DNA of 64,000 nt. Source: Nocardioides plantarum (GTDB lineage Bacteria > Actinomycetota > Actinomycetes > Propionibacteriales > Nocardioidaceae). Position numbers and translations under genes: made by a program. Each line of letters starts with the position of its first letter. Within the stretch, counting starts at the first letter, position 1. The DNA lies in assembly GCF_006346395.1 (NCBI RefSeq), contig NZ_VDMS01000005.1, positions 62,001 to 126,000 on the forward strand. The letters are read 5' to 3'. Shown piece by piece: positions 7,555 through 15,360 of the stretch. A model generated the notes under the pieces. The model made no database searches. It was given only the letters and a program-made list of their open reading frames with translations, and was not told the origin of the DNA.

Positions 7555-7672
7555 GGTCGAGGAGGTTGCGCTAGCAAGCGTCTCGAGACCACCCGTCCGC
7601 AGCGCCGGGTCGAGTCGGCGACGGTGCTCGAGTCGAGTGGTCTCGAGACGGGCGTGGACGCCCTCCTCGACC
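7555..7672. repeat. REPIN-like inverted doublet (element E1)
   Basis: Two imperfect palindromes of one family face each other: GGTCGAGG...CTCGAGACC at 7555-7590 (36 bp) and its inverted counterpart GGTCTCGAG...CCTCGACC at 7639-7672 (34 bp). The whole unit is 118 bp and lies between convergent genes. A diverged partial arm (GGTCAGGAGGTTGCGCCAG) precedes it near 7522. The same family recurs at 12715, 18414, 22897, 31965, 36590 and 59809. Confidence 0.8.
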
Positions 7673-7686
7673 ACCGTGTGGTCCGG

Positions 7687-8031
7687 TCAGGCGGTGGGCA
7701 GGTCGAACGCCGCGCGCTGCTCGGCCGGCACCACGCCGAGGTGGTCGGGGTGCTTGATCAGCCACGACCGGACGTAGGGGCAGACGGGCAGGACGGCGGT
7801 ACCGCGCTCGGCCATTGCGTCCATCGCGGCCCGCACCAGCCGCGAGGCGAGCCCGTGGCCCTCGAGGTCGGGCTCGATCTCGGTGTGGACGAACGCCCAG
7901 CCCTCGGGCCGCTCGTCGTAGACGGTGAACCCGGCCAGCCGGTCGCCGTACGTGATCTCGAAGCGGTGCTCGGCCGGGCGGTCGGTGACCGCGACCGGCG
8001 TCTCGTCCCGGGTCTCGTCCTCAGGGGCCAT
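7687..8031 (-). CDS. GNAT-family N-acetyltransferase, short YjdJ/CG type
   Basis: This 114-residue protein matches the minimal GNAT fold: a strand pair with ITYGDRLAGFTVYD, then HTEIEPDLEGHGLASRLVRAAMD, in which EGHGLASRL is the acetyl-CoA pyrophosphate-binding loop, and a C-terminal CPYVRSWLIKHPDH. The last motif is typical of the Acetyltransf_CG group. It is likely a small cytosolic acetyltransferase of unknown substrate. It is transcribed alone, convergent with fadD17 and divergent from the TetR gene, whose operator region it faces. The ATG at 8031 fits the family's short N-terminus. Confidence 0.8.
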   Translation of the reverse strand: MAPEDETRDETPVAVTDRPAEHRFEITYGDRLAGFTVYDERPEGWAFVHTEIEPDLEGHGLASRLVRAAMDAMAERGTAVLPVCPYVRSWLIKHPDHLGVVPAEQRAAFDLPTA

Positions 8032-8098
8032 GGATCCACCCTAGGCGCGCGACGTACGCTCGGGTCCTCGCTGTCGGCCGACCGGCCCGGATGCTATT

Positions 8099-8114
8099 CT
8101 GGACACATGTCCAG
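8099..8114. promoter_or_regulatory. TetR-type operator overlapping its regulator's start (CTGGACA-CA-TGTCCAG)
   Basis: Seven-base arms CTGGACA and TGTCCAG are separated by CA, and the site includes the ATG of the TetR gene at 8107. This is the expected place for autorepression. The core TGGACANNTGTCCA is repeated exactly at 20408 and with one mismatch at 12676, which defines a candidate regulon. Confidence 0.7.
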
Positions 8115-8685
8115 TCAGGTGTTCAAGTCGTCGCGGTCGGGGCTGCGCAGCCGCCAGGCCGAGACGCTGACCAAGCTCCTCCGGGCCGGCGACGAGGAGC
8201 TGCGCGCCGTCGGGCACGAGGCGCTGACGATCCGTACGGTGGCCGCCCGGGCGGGGGTCTCCCCGGCGACGGCCTACACCTACCTGGCCTCCAAGAACCA
8301 CCTGTTCGCCGAGCTCTTCCTCGGCTACCTCTCCGACGACGAGGGGCACGAGCCGTCCGGCGCCACGCCCACTGCACGGGTCCAGAGCGTCACCCGCCGG
8401 ATGTCCGAGCTGCTGGCCGCCGCCCCCCAGCTCGCGGCGGCGGCGACGCCGGCCCTGCTCAGCTCCGACCCCGACGTCGACCAGCTGCGGGTGCGCATCG
8501 GCGCCGTCTTCGTGCGCCGCTTCGACGCCGCGCTCGGCGAGGCCAGCACCCCGGCCCTGGTCGACGCGCTGACCCTGGCGTTCTCCGGAGCGCTGCTGCA
8601 GGCGGGCATGGGCGTGATCACCTACGCCGACCTCGACCGGCGCCTCGACTCCGTCGTCGCCACGATCCTCCTCGGGCACGAGTGA
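8107..8685 (+). CDS. TetR/AcrR-family transcriptional repressor
   Basis: This 192-residue repressor has an N-terminal HTH at about 20-70 (HEALTIRTVAARAGVSPATAYTYLASKNHL). Its all-helical C-terminal ligand domain of about 120 residues has an alanine-rich pocket, as expected for a hydrophobic ligand such as an acyl-CoA. The start codon lies inside a palindrome, strong evidence for autoregulation. The same palindrome at 12676 and 20408 suggests it also controls the amidohydrolase and the flavin monooxygenase/FadD divergent unit. It is followed 31 bp later by an SDR and an epoxide-hydrolase-like gene, likely in the same transcript. The short duplicated stretch GAGTCGTCGGGT lies between. Confidence 0.88.
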   Translation: MSSQVFKSSRSGLRSRQAETLTKLLRAGDEELRAVGHEALTIRTVAARAGVSPATAYTYLASKNHLFAELFLGYLSDDEGHEPSGATPTARVQSVTRRMSELLAAAPQLAAAATPALLSSDPDVDQLRVRIGAVFVRRFDAALGEASTPALVDALTLAFSGALLQAGMGVITYADLDRRLDSVVATILLGHE

Positions 8686-8716
8686 GTCGTCGGGTGAGTC
8701 GTCGGGTGAGCACCCC

Positions 8717-9487
8717 ATGAGCAAGTACGACCGCCCCGACCGGCGGCCCACGGTCGTCACCGGCGCGTCCTCGGGCATCGGTGCGGCGACCGCGCTGACG
8801 CTCGCCGCGGCCGGCTACCCGGTGGCGCTGGGGGCCCGCCGGGTCGACAGGCTCGACGACCTCGCCGCCTCCATCCGCGAGAGCGGCGGCGAGGTCGTCG
8901 TGTCACCGCTCGACGTCACCGACCCCGACTCGGTGACGGCCTTCGCGGCCGAGGTGGTCGCCGCGCTGGGCGACGTCGAGACCGTCGTGTCCAACGCCGG
9001 CGCCGTGGCACCGGGCACGATCCACGAGGTCGACTCCGAGCGGTTCGCCGCCGAGCTCGACCTCACCATCACCGGCGCCCACCGCCTGGTGCGCGCGTTC
9101 GTGCCCGCGATGGTCGAGCGCCGCCGCGGTGACGTGGTCTTCGTGTCGTCCGACGTCGCCGTCCGCGCCCGGCCCTTCATGTCGGCGTACGCCGCCGGCA
9201 AGTGGGGCCTGGAGGGCATGGCCCACGCGATGCAGATGGAGCTCGAGGGCACCGGCGTCCGCGCGTCGATCGTGCGACCCGGCCCCACGTGGAGCGAGAT
9301 GGGCACCGACTGGGACGTCGACGAGGCGGCCCTGGTGCTGACGGCCTGGGAGCGCTTCGGCCTCGCGCGGCACCCCCACTTCATGAAGCCGCAGGCCCTG
9401 GCCGACGCCATCCGGTTCGTCGTCGACGCCCCGCGCGGCGTCCACGTCAACCTGATCGAGGTCAACCCCGAGGCACCGATCGCGTGA
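8717..9487 (+). CDS. Short-chain dehydrogenase/reductase (SDR)
   Basis: This 256-residue classical SDR has the NAD(P)-binding TGASSGIG motif (about 15-22), NAG near 94, and a catalytic Ser (VSSD) with YAAGK near 156-160. ARR after the second strand suggests that NADP is possible. It would oxidise a secondary alcohol or reduce a ketone; the substrate is unknown. The GTG of the next gene overlaps its stop as GTGA, so SDR and hydrolase are coupled behind the TetR gene. An alcohol dehydrogenase next to an epoxide hydrolase suggests successive steps on a hydroxylated or epoxidised substrate. Confidence 0.87.
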   Translation: MSKYDRPDRRPTVVTGASSGIGAATALTLAAAGYPVALGARRVDRLDDLAASIRESGGEVVVSPLDVTDPDSVTAFAAEVVAALGDVETVVSNAGAVAPGTIHEVDSERFAAELDLTITGAHRLVRAFVPAMVERRRGDVVFVSSDVAVRARPFMSAYAAGKWGLEGMAHAMQMELEGTGVRASIVRPGPTWSEMGTDWDVDEAALVLTAWERFGLARHPHFMKPQALADAIRFVVDAPRGVHVNLIEVNPEAPIA

Positions 9488-10368
9488 GCCCCGGCTCGCT
9501 CGTCGTACCCCTGGCGACGCACGACGCCCACGCGCTGACGTGGGGGCCCGACGACGGGCCGCTGCTGCTCGCGCTGCACGGCTTCCCCGACACCGCCTGG
9601 ACCTTCCGTCACCTCGGCCCCCTGCTGGCCGAGGCCGGGTGGCGGGTCGTGGCGCCGTTCCTGCGGGGCTACGGCCCGTCGGGCCTGCCGTCCGACGGCG
9701 ACTACACCGTCGGCGCGCTGATGGGTGACGCCGTCGCGCTGCACGCCGCCCTGGGCGGCGACGAGCGGTCCGTGCTCGTCGGTCACGACTGGGGCGCGAT
9801 CACGGCCAATGGGCTGGGGTGCTCGCCTGGCAGCCCGTTCGCGAAGGTCGTCGCGCTCGCCGTACCCCCACTGTCGGTGATGAACCCCTCGCGCGAGCTG
9901 TGGAAGCCCTGGGTCGGCGGCCTCGTGCGCCAGCCGCGCAACAGCTGGTACATCCTCGCCAACCAGGTCCCCGGTGTGTCCGAGCGCTTCTTCCCACGGC
10001 TGGCGAGCCGCCTGTGGCACGACTGGTCGCCCGGGTACGACGCCCGCACCGACCTGGCGCACCTGCTCGAGTCGGTGCCCGACGTCGAGCGGGCGCGTGC
10101 CGTCGTCTCCTACTACCGGGCGGCCGCCCGGCCCCGGGGGGCGCGGTTCCTCCAGCAGGGGCCGCCGCTGGTGCCGACGCTCTACCTCCACGGGGCGGAC
10201 GACGGCTGCCTCGACCGGCGGTTCCTCACCCTCGCCCGGGCCCGGCTGACCGGCGAGCACCGGGCGGTGCTCGTGGAGGGGGCCGGGCACTTCCTCACCG
10301 TCGAGCGACCCGAGGTCGTCGCCGGGCACGTGCTGGGCTTCGTGGGCCGTCCTCGGCCCCTGGTCTAG
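9484..10368 (+). CDS. Alpha/beta hydrolase, epoxide hydrolase-like
   Basis: This 294-residue alpha/beta hydrolase has the oxyanion motif HGFP (32-35) and an aspartate nucleophile in VGHDWGA (D102), with its catalytic His in GAGHFLTVERP near 262. An Asp rather than Ser in the nucleophile elbow is typical of epoxide hydrolases and haloalkane dehalogenases, which form an alkyl-enzyme ester. HGFPDTAWTFR and LRGYGPSGLP strongly resemble soluble epoxide hydrolases. A cap domain occupies about 130-205. The GTG start overlaps the SDR stop. It is cytosolic and of unknown substrate. Confidence 0.85.
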   Translation: MSPGSLVVPLATHDAHALTWGPDDGPLLLALHGFPDTAWTFRHLGPLLAEAGWRVVAPFLRGYGPSGLPSDGDYTVGALMGDAVALHAALGGDERSVLVGHDWGAITANGLGCSPGSPFAKVVALAVPPLSVMNPSRELWKPWVGGLVRQPRNSWYILANQVPGVSERFFPRLASRLWHDWSPGYDARTDLAHLLESVPDVERARAVVSYYRAAARPRGARFLQQGPPLVPTLYLHGADDGCLDRRFLTLARARLTGEHRAVLVEGAGHFLTVERPEVVAGHVLGFVGRPRPLV

Positions 10369-10457
10369 GCCGGTAGCGGTTACGCCCGGTGGGGTGGTCT
10401 CGGTGAGTCCGGCCCGCCCCGATCATCGGTGGACCCACGCCGAGACGAAGGAAATCC

Positions 10458-10706
10458 ATGAGCAACCACAGCCCGGCCACCAGCGTCGACAGCTCCGCAC
10501 GCGCGATGAGCATCATCGGGATCGTGCTGGGCGTGATCGCCCTCCTCTTCCTGCCCATCATCCTGGGACCCATCGGCGCGATCCTCGGCTTCGTGGCCAA
10601 CAGCAAGGGCGACAAGCCCCTGGGCCTCTACGTCGGCATCGGCTGCATCGTGGCGACCGTCGTCGGCATGATCCTGGGCGCGATCGTCTTCGCCGCCAAC
10701 ACCTGA
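10458..10706 (+). CDS. Small DUF4190-like membrane protein
   Basis: This 82-residue protein has two hydrophobic segments, about 17-42 (IIGIVLGVIALLFLPIILGP) and 58-79 (YVGIGCIVATVVGMILGAIV). They are joined by a glycine-rich loop with NSKGDKP, a pattern shared with DUF4190-type small membrane proteins. An AGGA-like purine run (GAAGGAAATCC) precedes the ATG. The function is unknown, probably a membrane-embedded accessory protein. It lies alone between the hydrolase and a repeat-rich convergent junction. Confidence 0.75.
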   Translation: MSNHSPATSVDSSARAMSIIGIVLGVIALLFLPIILGPIGAILGFVANSKGDKPLGLYVGIGCIVATVVGMILGAIVFAANT

Positions 10707-10722
10707 GCCCGGCCCGATCTCC

Positions 10723-10842
10723 GCGTCGTCCCGGGGTGCGACGACAGCTCAGGCAGGCCTCTCCCGCGTTCACTAACTGGTTAGTGAACGCCGGAGAAGG
10801 TGCGCCGCGTCGTCTCGGGGTGCGACGACCGCTCAGGCAGGC
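10723..10842. repeat. 36-bp direct repeats flanking a perfect AT-rich palindrome
   Basis: A 36-bp unit (GCGTCGTC...GCTCAGGCAGGC) occurs at 10723-10758 and 10807-10842 with two differences, each copy able to form a GTCGTC/GACGAC stem. Between them lies a perfect inverted repeat, GCGTTCACTAAC (10766-10777), spacer TG, GTTAGTGAACGC (10780-10791). The second 36-bp copy contains the stop codon of the convergent amidohydrolase gene (10833-10835). The palindrome looks like an operator but no gene starts here, so it may be a terminator or a relic. Confidence 0.7.
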
Positions 10843-12653
10843 TGGACCATCGGCTTTGCCGCCGGCACCACCGGCGACACGCGCTGGCCGACCCGCAGGA
10901 ACGAGCCGGTGCGCTCGGAGCCGAGTAGGTCGGTGGGGACGCCGTCCTCGACGACGACGCGGCCGCTGATCATCACCAGCGGCACCGTCGCGTCGTTGCG
11001 GTTGACCATGCGGGGCAGGTCGTCGTACTGCGCGACGGGGGACTCGGCGTAGGTGTCGAGCGAGGCGTCGAGGTGGGCCGGGTCGACGATCACCAGGTCG
11101 GCGCGGTCGCCCTCGCGCAGGTGGCCGGCGTCGATGCCGTACCAGTCGGCGAGCTCGCCGGTGAGGCGGTGCACGGCCTGCTCGACGGTCAGGAAGGGCC
11201 GGCCTGCGGTCTCGGCGTCGCGGACGTGGCGCAGCAGGCGCAGCCCGAAGTTGTAGAACGCCATGTTGCGCAGGTGGGCGCCGGCGTCGGAGAAGCCCAT
11301 CTGGACGTGCGGGCTCTGCGCCATCTTCTGCAGCACCTTCGGGCGGTGGTTGCTGATGGTGGTGCGCCAGCGGATGTCGGTGCCGTGCTCGAGCACGAGG
11401 TCGAGGAAGGCGTCGACCGGATGCACGGGGTTGCCCGGCGTGCCGCGCTCGACCCCGACCTGACCGAAGGACTTGCCGATCACCGAGGCGTCGGGGCACT
11501 CGACGATCTCGGCGTCGAAGAGGTCGCGGTGCCACACGCGCGGGCCGTACTTGGTCTCGTAGTCCTTGCGGAACCAGGCGCGGTACGCCGGGTCGCGCAG
11601 CAGGTCGTCGCGGGCGATCTTCTCGTGGAGGTGCAGGGCGGCTGCGCCGGAGCCGAACTCCTCGAAGATGACCAGGTCGATGCCGTCGGCGTACACCTCG
11701 AACGGCACCGGCAGGTGCTGCCAGCGGAAGTCGGCGCCGAGCTTGTTGACGAAGCCGCCCAGCCCGTTCATCAGGTGGATCACGAACGGGATCGCCTTGA
11801 CGTCGGCGGCCGAGAGCAGGCTGGTCTTGAGGGGCTGGCGACGCAGCCCGGCGACGCCGATCGACTTGAACGCCTGGGTGAGGATCGTGTGCGGGTGGCT
11901 GGCGTCGGGGCCGGCCTGCAGTGCGCGGCCGCGGCGGCGCAGGATGCCGGTCAGGCCGCGCATCTCCTTGCCCTTGGCGTACGTCGACGGCAGCGTGCGT
12001 GAGCGGCAGGTGTCGCCGTCGAGCTTGTCGAAGAGCAGCTGCTGGGCCGACATGCCGACGAACCCGGCGTCGAGGGCGTCGGTGAGCATGCCCTCCATGC
12101 GCGCCTGCTCGGCGCCGCTCGGGCGCACCTCGGGTCGGGTGGCGCGGTCGAGGCCCATGGTCGCCGTACGCATGTCGGAGTGACCGATGAACGCCGCCAG
12201 GTGGGGGCCGAGCGGGAGCCGCTCGAGGGCGGCGACGTACTGCGACGGGGTGCTCCAGTCCTGGTGCTTGTCGACCGCGGCGATCACGTGCTTGCGCGGG
12301 ATCGCCTCGACCCGGCCGAAGAGGTCGCCGGCGTCGACGCCACCCACGTGCACGGTCGACAGCGAGCAGGAGCCGAGCAGGACGGTGGTGACGCCGTGGC
12401 GCACCGACTCGTCGAGGCCGGGACCCTCGAGCACCTCGACGTCGTAGTGGGTGTGGATGTCGACCATGCCCGGCATCACCCAGCGACCGCGGGCGTCGAC
12501 CACGCGGGTGTCGGGACCCGGCTCCAGCGGGGTCGCCGAGACGGTGGTCACGACGCCGTCCGAGATCCCGAGGTCGCGCACGGCCGAGGGGCCGCCCGTC
12601 CCGTCGAACCAGCGGGCACCCTGGATGATCGTGTCGTAGGTCACATCGACCAT
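10833..12653 (-). CDS. Amidohydrolase-family protein (N-acyl-D-amino-acid deacylase-like)
   Basis: This 606-residue metal-dependent hydrolase opens with the composite beta domain (YDTIIQGARWFDGTGGPSAV) and the metal motif DIHTHYD near 64-70. A glycine-rich barrel follows, with further His ligands in IGHSDMRT and DAGAH. The C-terminal strand set (REGDRADLVIVDP) is typical of D-aminoacylase/dihydroorotase-type amidohydrolases. Actinobacteria carry many such proteins of unsettled substrate near lipid catabolic genes. A TGGACANNTGTCC(G) operator lies 23-36 bp upstream of the ATG, which links it to the TetR regulator at 8107. The last residues and stop fall within a 36-bp repeat. Confidence 0.85.
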   Translation of the reverse strand: MVDVTYDTIIQGARWFDGTGGPSAVRDLGISDGVVTTVSATPLEPGPDTRVVDARGRWVMPGMVDIHTHYDVEVLEGPGLDESVRHGVTTVLLGSCSLSTVHVGGVDAGDLFGRVEAIPRKHVIAAVDKHQDWSTPSQYVAALERLPLGPHLAAFIGHSDMRTATMGLDRATRPEVRPSGAEQARMEGMLTDALDAGFVGMSAQQLLFDKLDGDTCRSRTLPSTYAKGKEMRGLTGILRRRGRALQAGPDASHPHTILTQAFKSIGVAGLRRQPLKTSLLSAADVKAIPFVIHLMNGLGGFVNKLGADFRWQHLPVPFEVYADGIDLVIFEEFGSGAAALHLHEKIARDDLLRDPAYRAWFRKDYETKYGPRVWHRDLFDAEIVECPDASVIGKSFGQVGVERGTPGNPVHPVDAFLDLVLEHGTDIRWRTTISNHRPKVLQKMAQSPHVQMGFSDAGAHLRNMAFYNFGLRLLRHVRDAETAGRPFLTVEQAVHRLTGELADWYGIDAGHLREGDRADLVIVDPAHLDASLDTYAESPVAQYDDLPRMVNRNDATVPLVMISGRVVVEDGVPTDLLGSERTGSFLRVGQRVSPVVPAAKPMVQPA

Positions 12654-12675
12654 TGCACCACGAGTCGGCCGTCCC

Positions 12676-12689
12676 TGGACAGGTGTCCG
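12676..12689. promoter_or_regulatory. TetR-type operator upstream of the amidohydrolase
   Basis: TGGACAGGTGTCCG matches TGGACANNTGTCCA in 13 of 14 positions (treating NN as free) and lies just upstream of the minus-strand start at 12653. It is the third member of the palindrome family found at 8100 and 20408. Confidence 0.6.
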
Positions 12690-12714
12690 GTGGGTTGCTC
12701 GGTGGCCGCCCGGC

Positions 12715-12835
12715 GGTCGAGGAGGGCGCCCGCGCCCGTCTCGAGACCACTCAGGCCGCAGGGGCCGTTGTCGAGACGATCCGACGCTGCGGTCGGGATG
12801 GTCTCGAGACGGTTGCTAGCGCAACCTCCTCGACC
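12715..12835. repeat. REPIN-like inverted doublet (element E2)
   Basis: Palindrome units at 12715-12748 (34 bp) and 12800-12835 (36 bp) are inverted with respect to each other, giving a 121-bp unit. The inner stem of the second copy is GGTTGCTAGCGCAACC, and the TAG within it is the stop codon of the flavoprotein gene at 12816-12818. The element therefore replaces or forms the 3' end of that gene. Confidence 0.8.
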
Positions 12836-14285
12836 GGCGTGTGGTCTGGTCGACCTGCCGTAGGGCGCGCTCGGCGGCGCGTAAGCCGCACATGCCGTGC
12901 ACGCCCGCACCGGGCGGGGTGGAGGCGGAGCAGAGCCAGACGCCGTCGACACCGGTGGCGTAGGGGTCCGGGGTCAGGCGGGGACGGCCGACGAGCTGGC
13001 GCAGGTCGTTGGCCCCGCCGGCGATGTCGCCGCCCACGTAGTTCGCGTTGTCGACCTCGTGGTCGGCGGGGCTGCGGACCGCCGTCGCGACGACGCGCTC
13101 GCGCAGGCCGGGGGCGAAGCGCTCGAGCTGGTCGAGCACGACCCTCTCGCCGTCGCCCGCCCAGTGGGCCGGCACGTGGGCGTAGGCCCAGACGGGATGG
13201 ACGTCGCCGACCGAGCGGGTCGGGTCGGCGAGGTGCTGCTGCGCGACGAGCACGAACGGCGACTCGGGCATCTCGCCGCGGCAGACCGCGGCCTCGCTCG
13301 CCGCGATCTGCTCGAGCGTGCCGCCGACGTGGACGGTGCCGGCGCGGCGGGCGGCCTCGGCGGTCCAGGGAACGCCGCCGCGCACGGCGAGGTCGACCTT
13401 GAAGACGCCCGGGCCGTAGCGCCAGCGCCGATAGGTACGACGCCGCCGGGCCGGCAGTCGGTCGCCGAGGATCTCCGCGGCTGCTTGCGGCCCGGTGTCG
13501 AGCATGGTGATCGCGGCCCTCGGCAGGTCGGCCGAGGTTCGCACGGCGCGGCCGGTGACGATCTCGCCGCCCAGCTCGGTGAGCAGTGACGCGAGCGCGC
13601 GGGTGATCGCGGCCGAGCCGCCCTCGGGGACCGGCCAGCCGTGCCGGTGCCCGGCCGCGGTGAGCAGCACGCCGACCGCAGCGGTCACCGGCCGCGAGAG
13701 GGGACGGAAGGCGTGCGCGGCCGAGCCGGCGAAGAGCGCGCGCGCCTGCGGCGTACGGAAGCGGCGGGCCAGCACCGTGGCCGGGAGCCCCGCGCGCAGC
13801 CCGAAGCGGGCCATCGAGACGGGGTGGTCGGGGATCCGGACGATCGGACCGAGGACGTCGCCGGCCAGGTCGTCGAACCGGTCGACCAGCGGGCCGAACA
13901 CACCGCGCCAGGCCGCCCCGTCGGCTCCGAGCCCGCGACACGTCTCGTCGAGGTCGCGCACGAGCACGCCCGCCGTACCGTCGTCGAGCGGGTGGGCCAG
14001 GTCGATCTCGGGCCAGCGCCACACGAGGCCGTGGTCGGCGAGCGGCAGCGTCGCGAGGTACGGCGACGCGAGCGCGAACGGGTGGACCGCCGAGCACACG
14101 TCGTGGAGCAGCCCGGGCAGGGTGAGCTCCTCGGTGCGGGTGCCGCCGCCGATGGTGGCGGCCGCCTCGAGCACGGTGACCCGGTGGCCGGCCTGGGCGA
14201 GGCGGACCGCCGCGGCGAGGCCGTTGGGGCCGGAGCCGACGACGACGGCGTCGCGGGCGGCCGTGTCGGCCGGACGAGTGCTCAT
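12816..14285 (-). CDS. Phytoene desaturase/dehydrogenase-like FAD flavoprotein
   Basis: This 489-residue flavoprotein has a dinucleotide-binding motif VVVGSGPNGLAAAVRLAQAG (14-33) followed by VTVLEAAATIGGGTRTEE, the layout of the CrtI/phytoene dehydrogenase and amine oxidase superfamily. The C-terminal FAD contact is GVDGVWLCSASTPPGAGVHGMCG near 448-470. These proteins oxidise or isomerise hydrophobic substrates; no carotenoid genes are nearby, so a lipid role is possible. The final residues (RRSRRLR) and the TAG stop are encoded by a REP palindrome (12800-12835), so the native C-terminus has been altered. A 36-codon alcohol-dehydrogenase-like remnant overlaps its start. Confidence 0.8.
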   Translation of the reverse strand: MSTRPADTAARDAVVVGSGPNGLAAAVRLAQAGHRVTVLEAAATIGGGTRTEELTLPGLLHDVCSAVHPFALASPYLATLPLADHGLVWRWPEIDLAHPLDDGTAGVLVRDLDETCRGLGADGAAWRGVFGPLVDRFDDLAGDVLGPIVRIPDHPVSMARFGLRAGLPATVLARRFRTPQARALFAGSAAHAFRPLSRPVTAAVGVLLTAAGHRHGWPVPEGGSAAITRALASLLTELGGEIVTGRAVRTSADLPRAAITMLDTGPQAAAEILGDRLPARRRRTYRRWRYGPGVFKVDLAVRGGVPWTAEAARRAGTVHVGGTLEQIAASEAAVCRGEMPESPFVLVAQQHLADPTRSVGDVHPVWAYAHVPAHWAGDGERVVLDQLERFAPGLRERVVATAVRSPADHEVDNANYVGGDIAGGANDLRQLVGRPRLTPDPYATGVDGVWLCSASTPPGAGVHGMCGLRAAERALRQVDQTTRRSRRLR

Positions 14286-14392
14286 GTCGTGAGCCCAGCC
14301 CCGACGCGGGTGCCGTTGGGGCCGCGAGGCGTGGGATCGGGGACGGTGGCGACGGGCACCCCGCCCGTCCCGTGGACGGTCACGGAGCGCAT
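14282..14392 (-). pseudogene. N-terminal fragment of a zinc-type alcohol dehydrogenase
   Basis: A 36-codon frame begins MRSVTVHGTGGVPVATVPDP and continues with TPRGPNGTRVG. This resembles the first strand of medium-chain zinc-dependent alcohol dehydrogenases, typically MRAV-x-G-x-V-x-VPDP-x-GP-x-D-x-x-VRV. It then diverges and stops with TGA overlapping the ATG of the flavoprotein (ATGA). No further dehydrogenase sequence remains, so it is probably a truncated relic, possibly kept as a coupled leader ORF. Similarity is judged by eye. Confidence 0.4.
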
Positions 14393-14423
14393 GCCGCGAC
14401 CATAGTGGCGCGACCATGGTGCG

Positions 14424-15332
14424 GTGGACCCTCGCGACTTCCCGAACCTCGATCCCGAGCTCGCCCCGGTCGTCGCGTCGATGGCCGCGCCGTCGCCCTA
14501 CGCGCTGGACCACCTGGCGGTGTCGCGGACCGGGCTGGCCGAGCTCGCCGCCGCCATCGAGGTCGACCAGACGGGTGTCGTCTGGGAGGACGTCGGCCGG
14601 TGCCGGGTCTACCGACCGGTGGGGGACCGGGACCCCCGCGAACCGCTGGCCGGCCTGCTCTACCTGCACGGCGGCGGCTTCTGCCTCGGCAGCGTCGCGC
14701 TCGAGCACCACACCACGGTGGCCCTGTGCCGCGACCTCGGAGTCGTCGTGGTGGCGGTCGACTACCGCCTGGCCCCCGAGCACCCCTATCCCGCCGCGCT
14801 GGAGGACTGCCACGCCGGCCTCGAGCTCCTCGCGTCGCTCGACGGGGTGCGCACCGACCGGCTCGCGGTGCACGGCAGCTCCGCCGGCGGCGGGCTGGCC
14901 GCCGCGCTGGCCCTGCTCGCCCGCGACCGTGGCGGCCCAGCCCTGTGCTTCCAGTCCCTCGACGCGCCCGCACTCGACGACCGCCTCGAGACCCCGTCGA
15001 TGCTGGCCGGCCCGGTGCCGTCCTGGTCGCTGGCTGAGGCCCGCCGCTCGTGGGAGCACTACCTCGGCGGCCGGGCCGCCGACCGGTACGCCGCCCCGGC
15101 CCGGGCCGAGGACCTGGCGGGCCTGCCCCCCGCCTACGTCGTGACCTGCGAGCTCGACCCCCTGCGCGACGAGGGCCTGACCTACGCCCTGAGGCTGCTG
15201 GCGGCCGGCGTCTCGGTCGAGCTGCACTCGTTCCCCGGCACCTTCCACGGGGTCCAGATCGCCCGGGGGACCGCGGTCGTGGAGCGGATGCAGCGCGAGC
15301 TGGTCGAGGTGCTGCGGCGTCGCCTCGGGTGA
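14424..15332 (+). CDS. Alpha/beta hydrolase, hormone-sensitive lipase family
   Basis: This 302-residue esterase or lipase has the HSL oxyanion motif HGGGF (82-86) and nucleophile elbow GSSAG (Ser153). A downstream Asp in CELDPLRDEG and a His in FPGTFHGVQ complete the triad. YRLAPEHPYPAALED is the classic HSL-family signature. It hydrolyses short to medium acyl esters; the natural substrate is unknown. The GTG at 14424 gives VDPRDFPNLDPELAP, a typical N-terminus; an ATG at 14416 is out of frame. It is divergent from the flavoprotein and convergent with the ChoD-like gene across a 330-bp repeat array. Confidence 0.87.
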   Translation: MDPRDFPNLDPELAPVVASMAAPSPYALDHLAVSRTGLAELAAAIEVDQTGVVWEDVGRCRVYRPVGDRDPREPLAGLLYLHGGGFCLGSVALEHHTTVALCRDLGVVVVAVDYRLAPEHPYPAALEDCHAGLELLASLDGVRTDRLAVHGSSAGGGLAAALALLARDRGGPALCFQSLDAPALDDRLETPSMLAGPVPSWSLAEARRSWEHYLGGRAADRYAAPARAEDLAGLPPAYVVTCELDPLRDEGLTYALRLLAAGVSVELHSFPGTFHGVQIARGTAVVERMQRELVEVLRRRLG

Positions 15333-15360
15333 CGGAGGTCGACGGTCGAGAGCCTGACGG

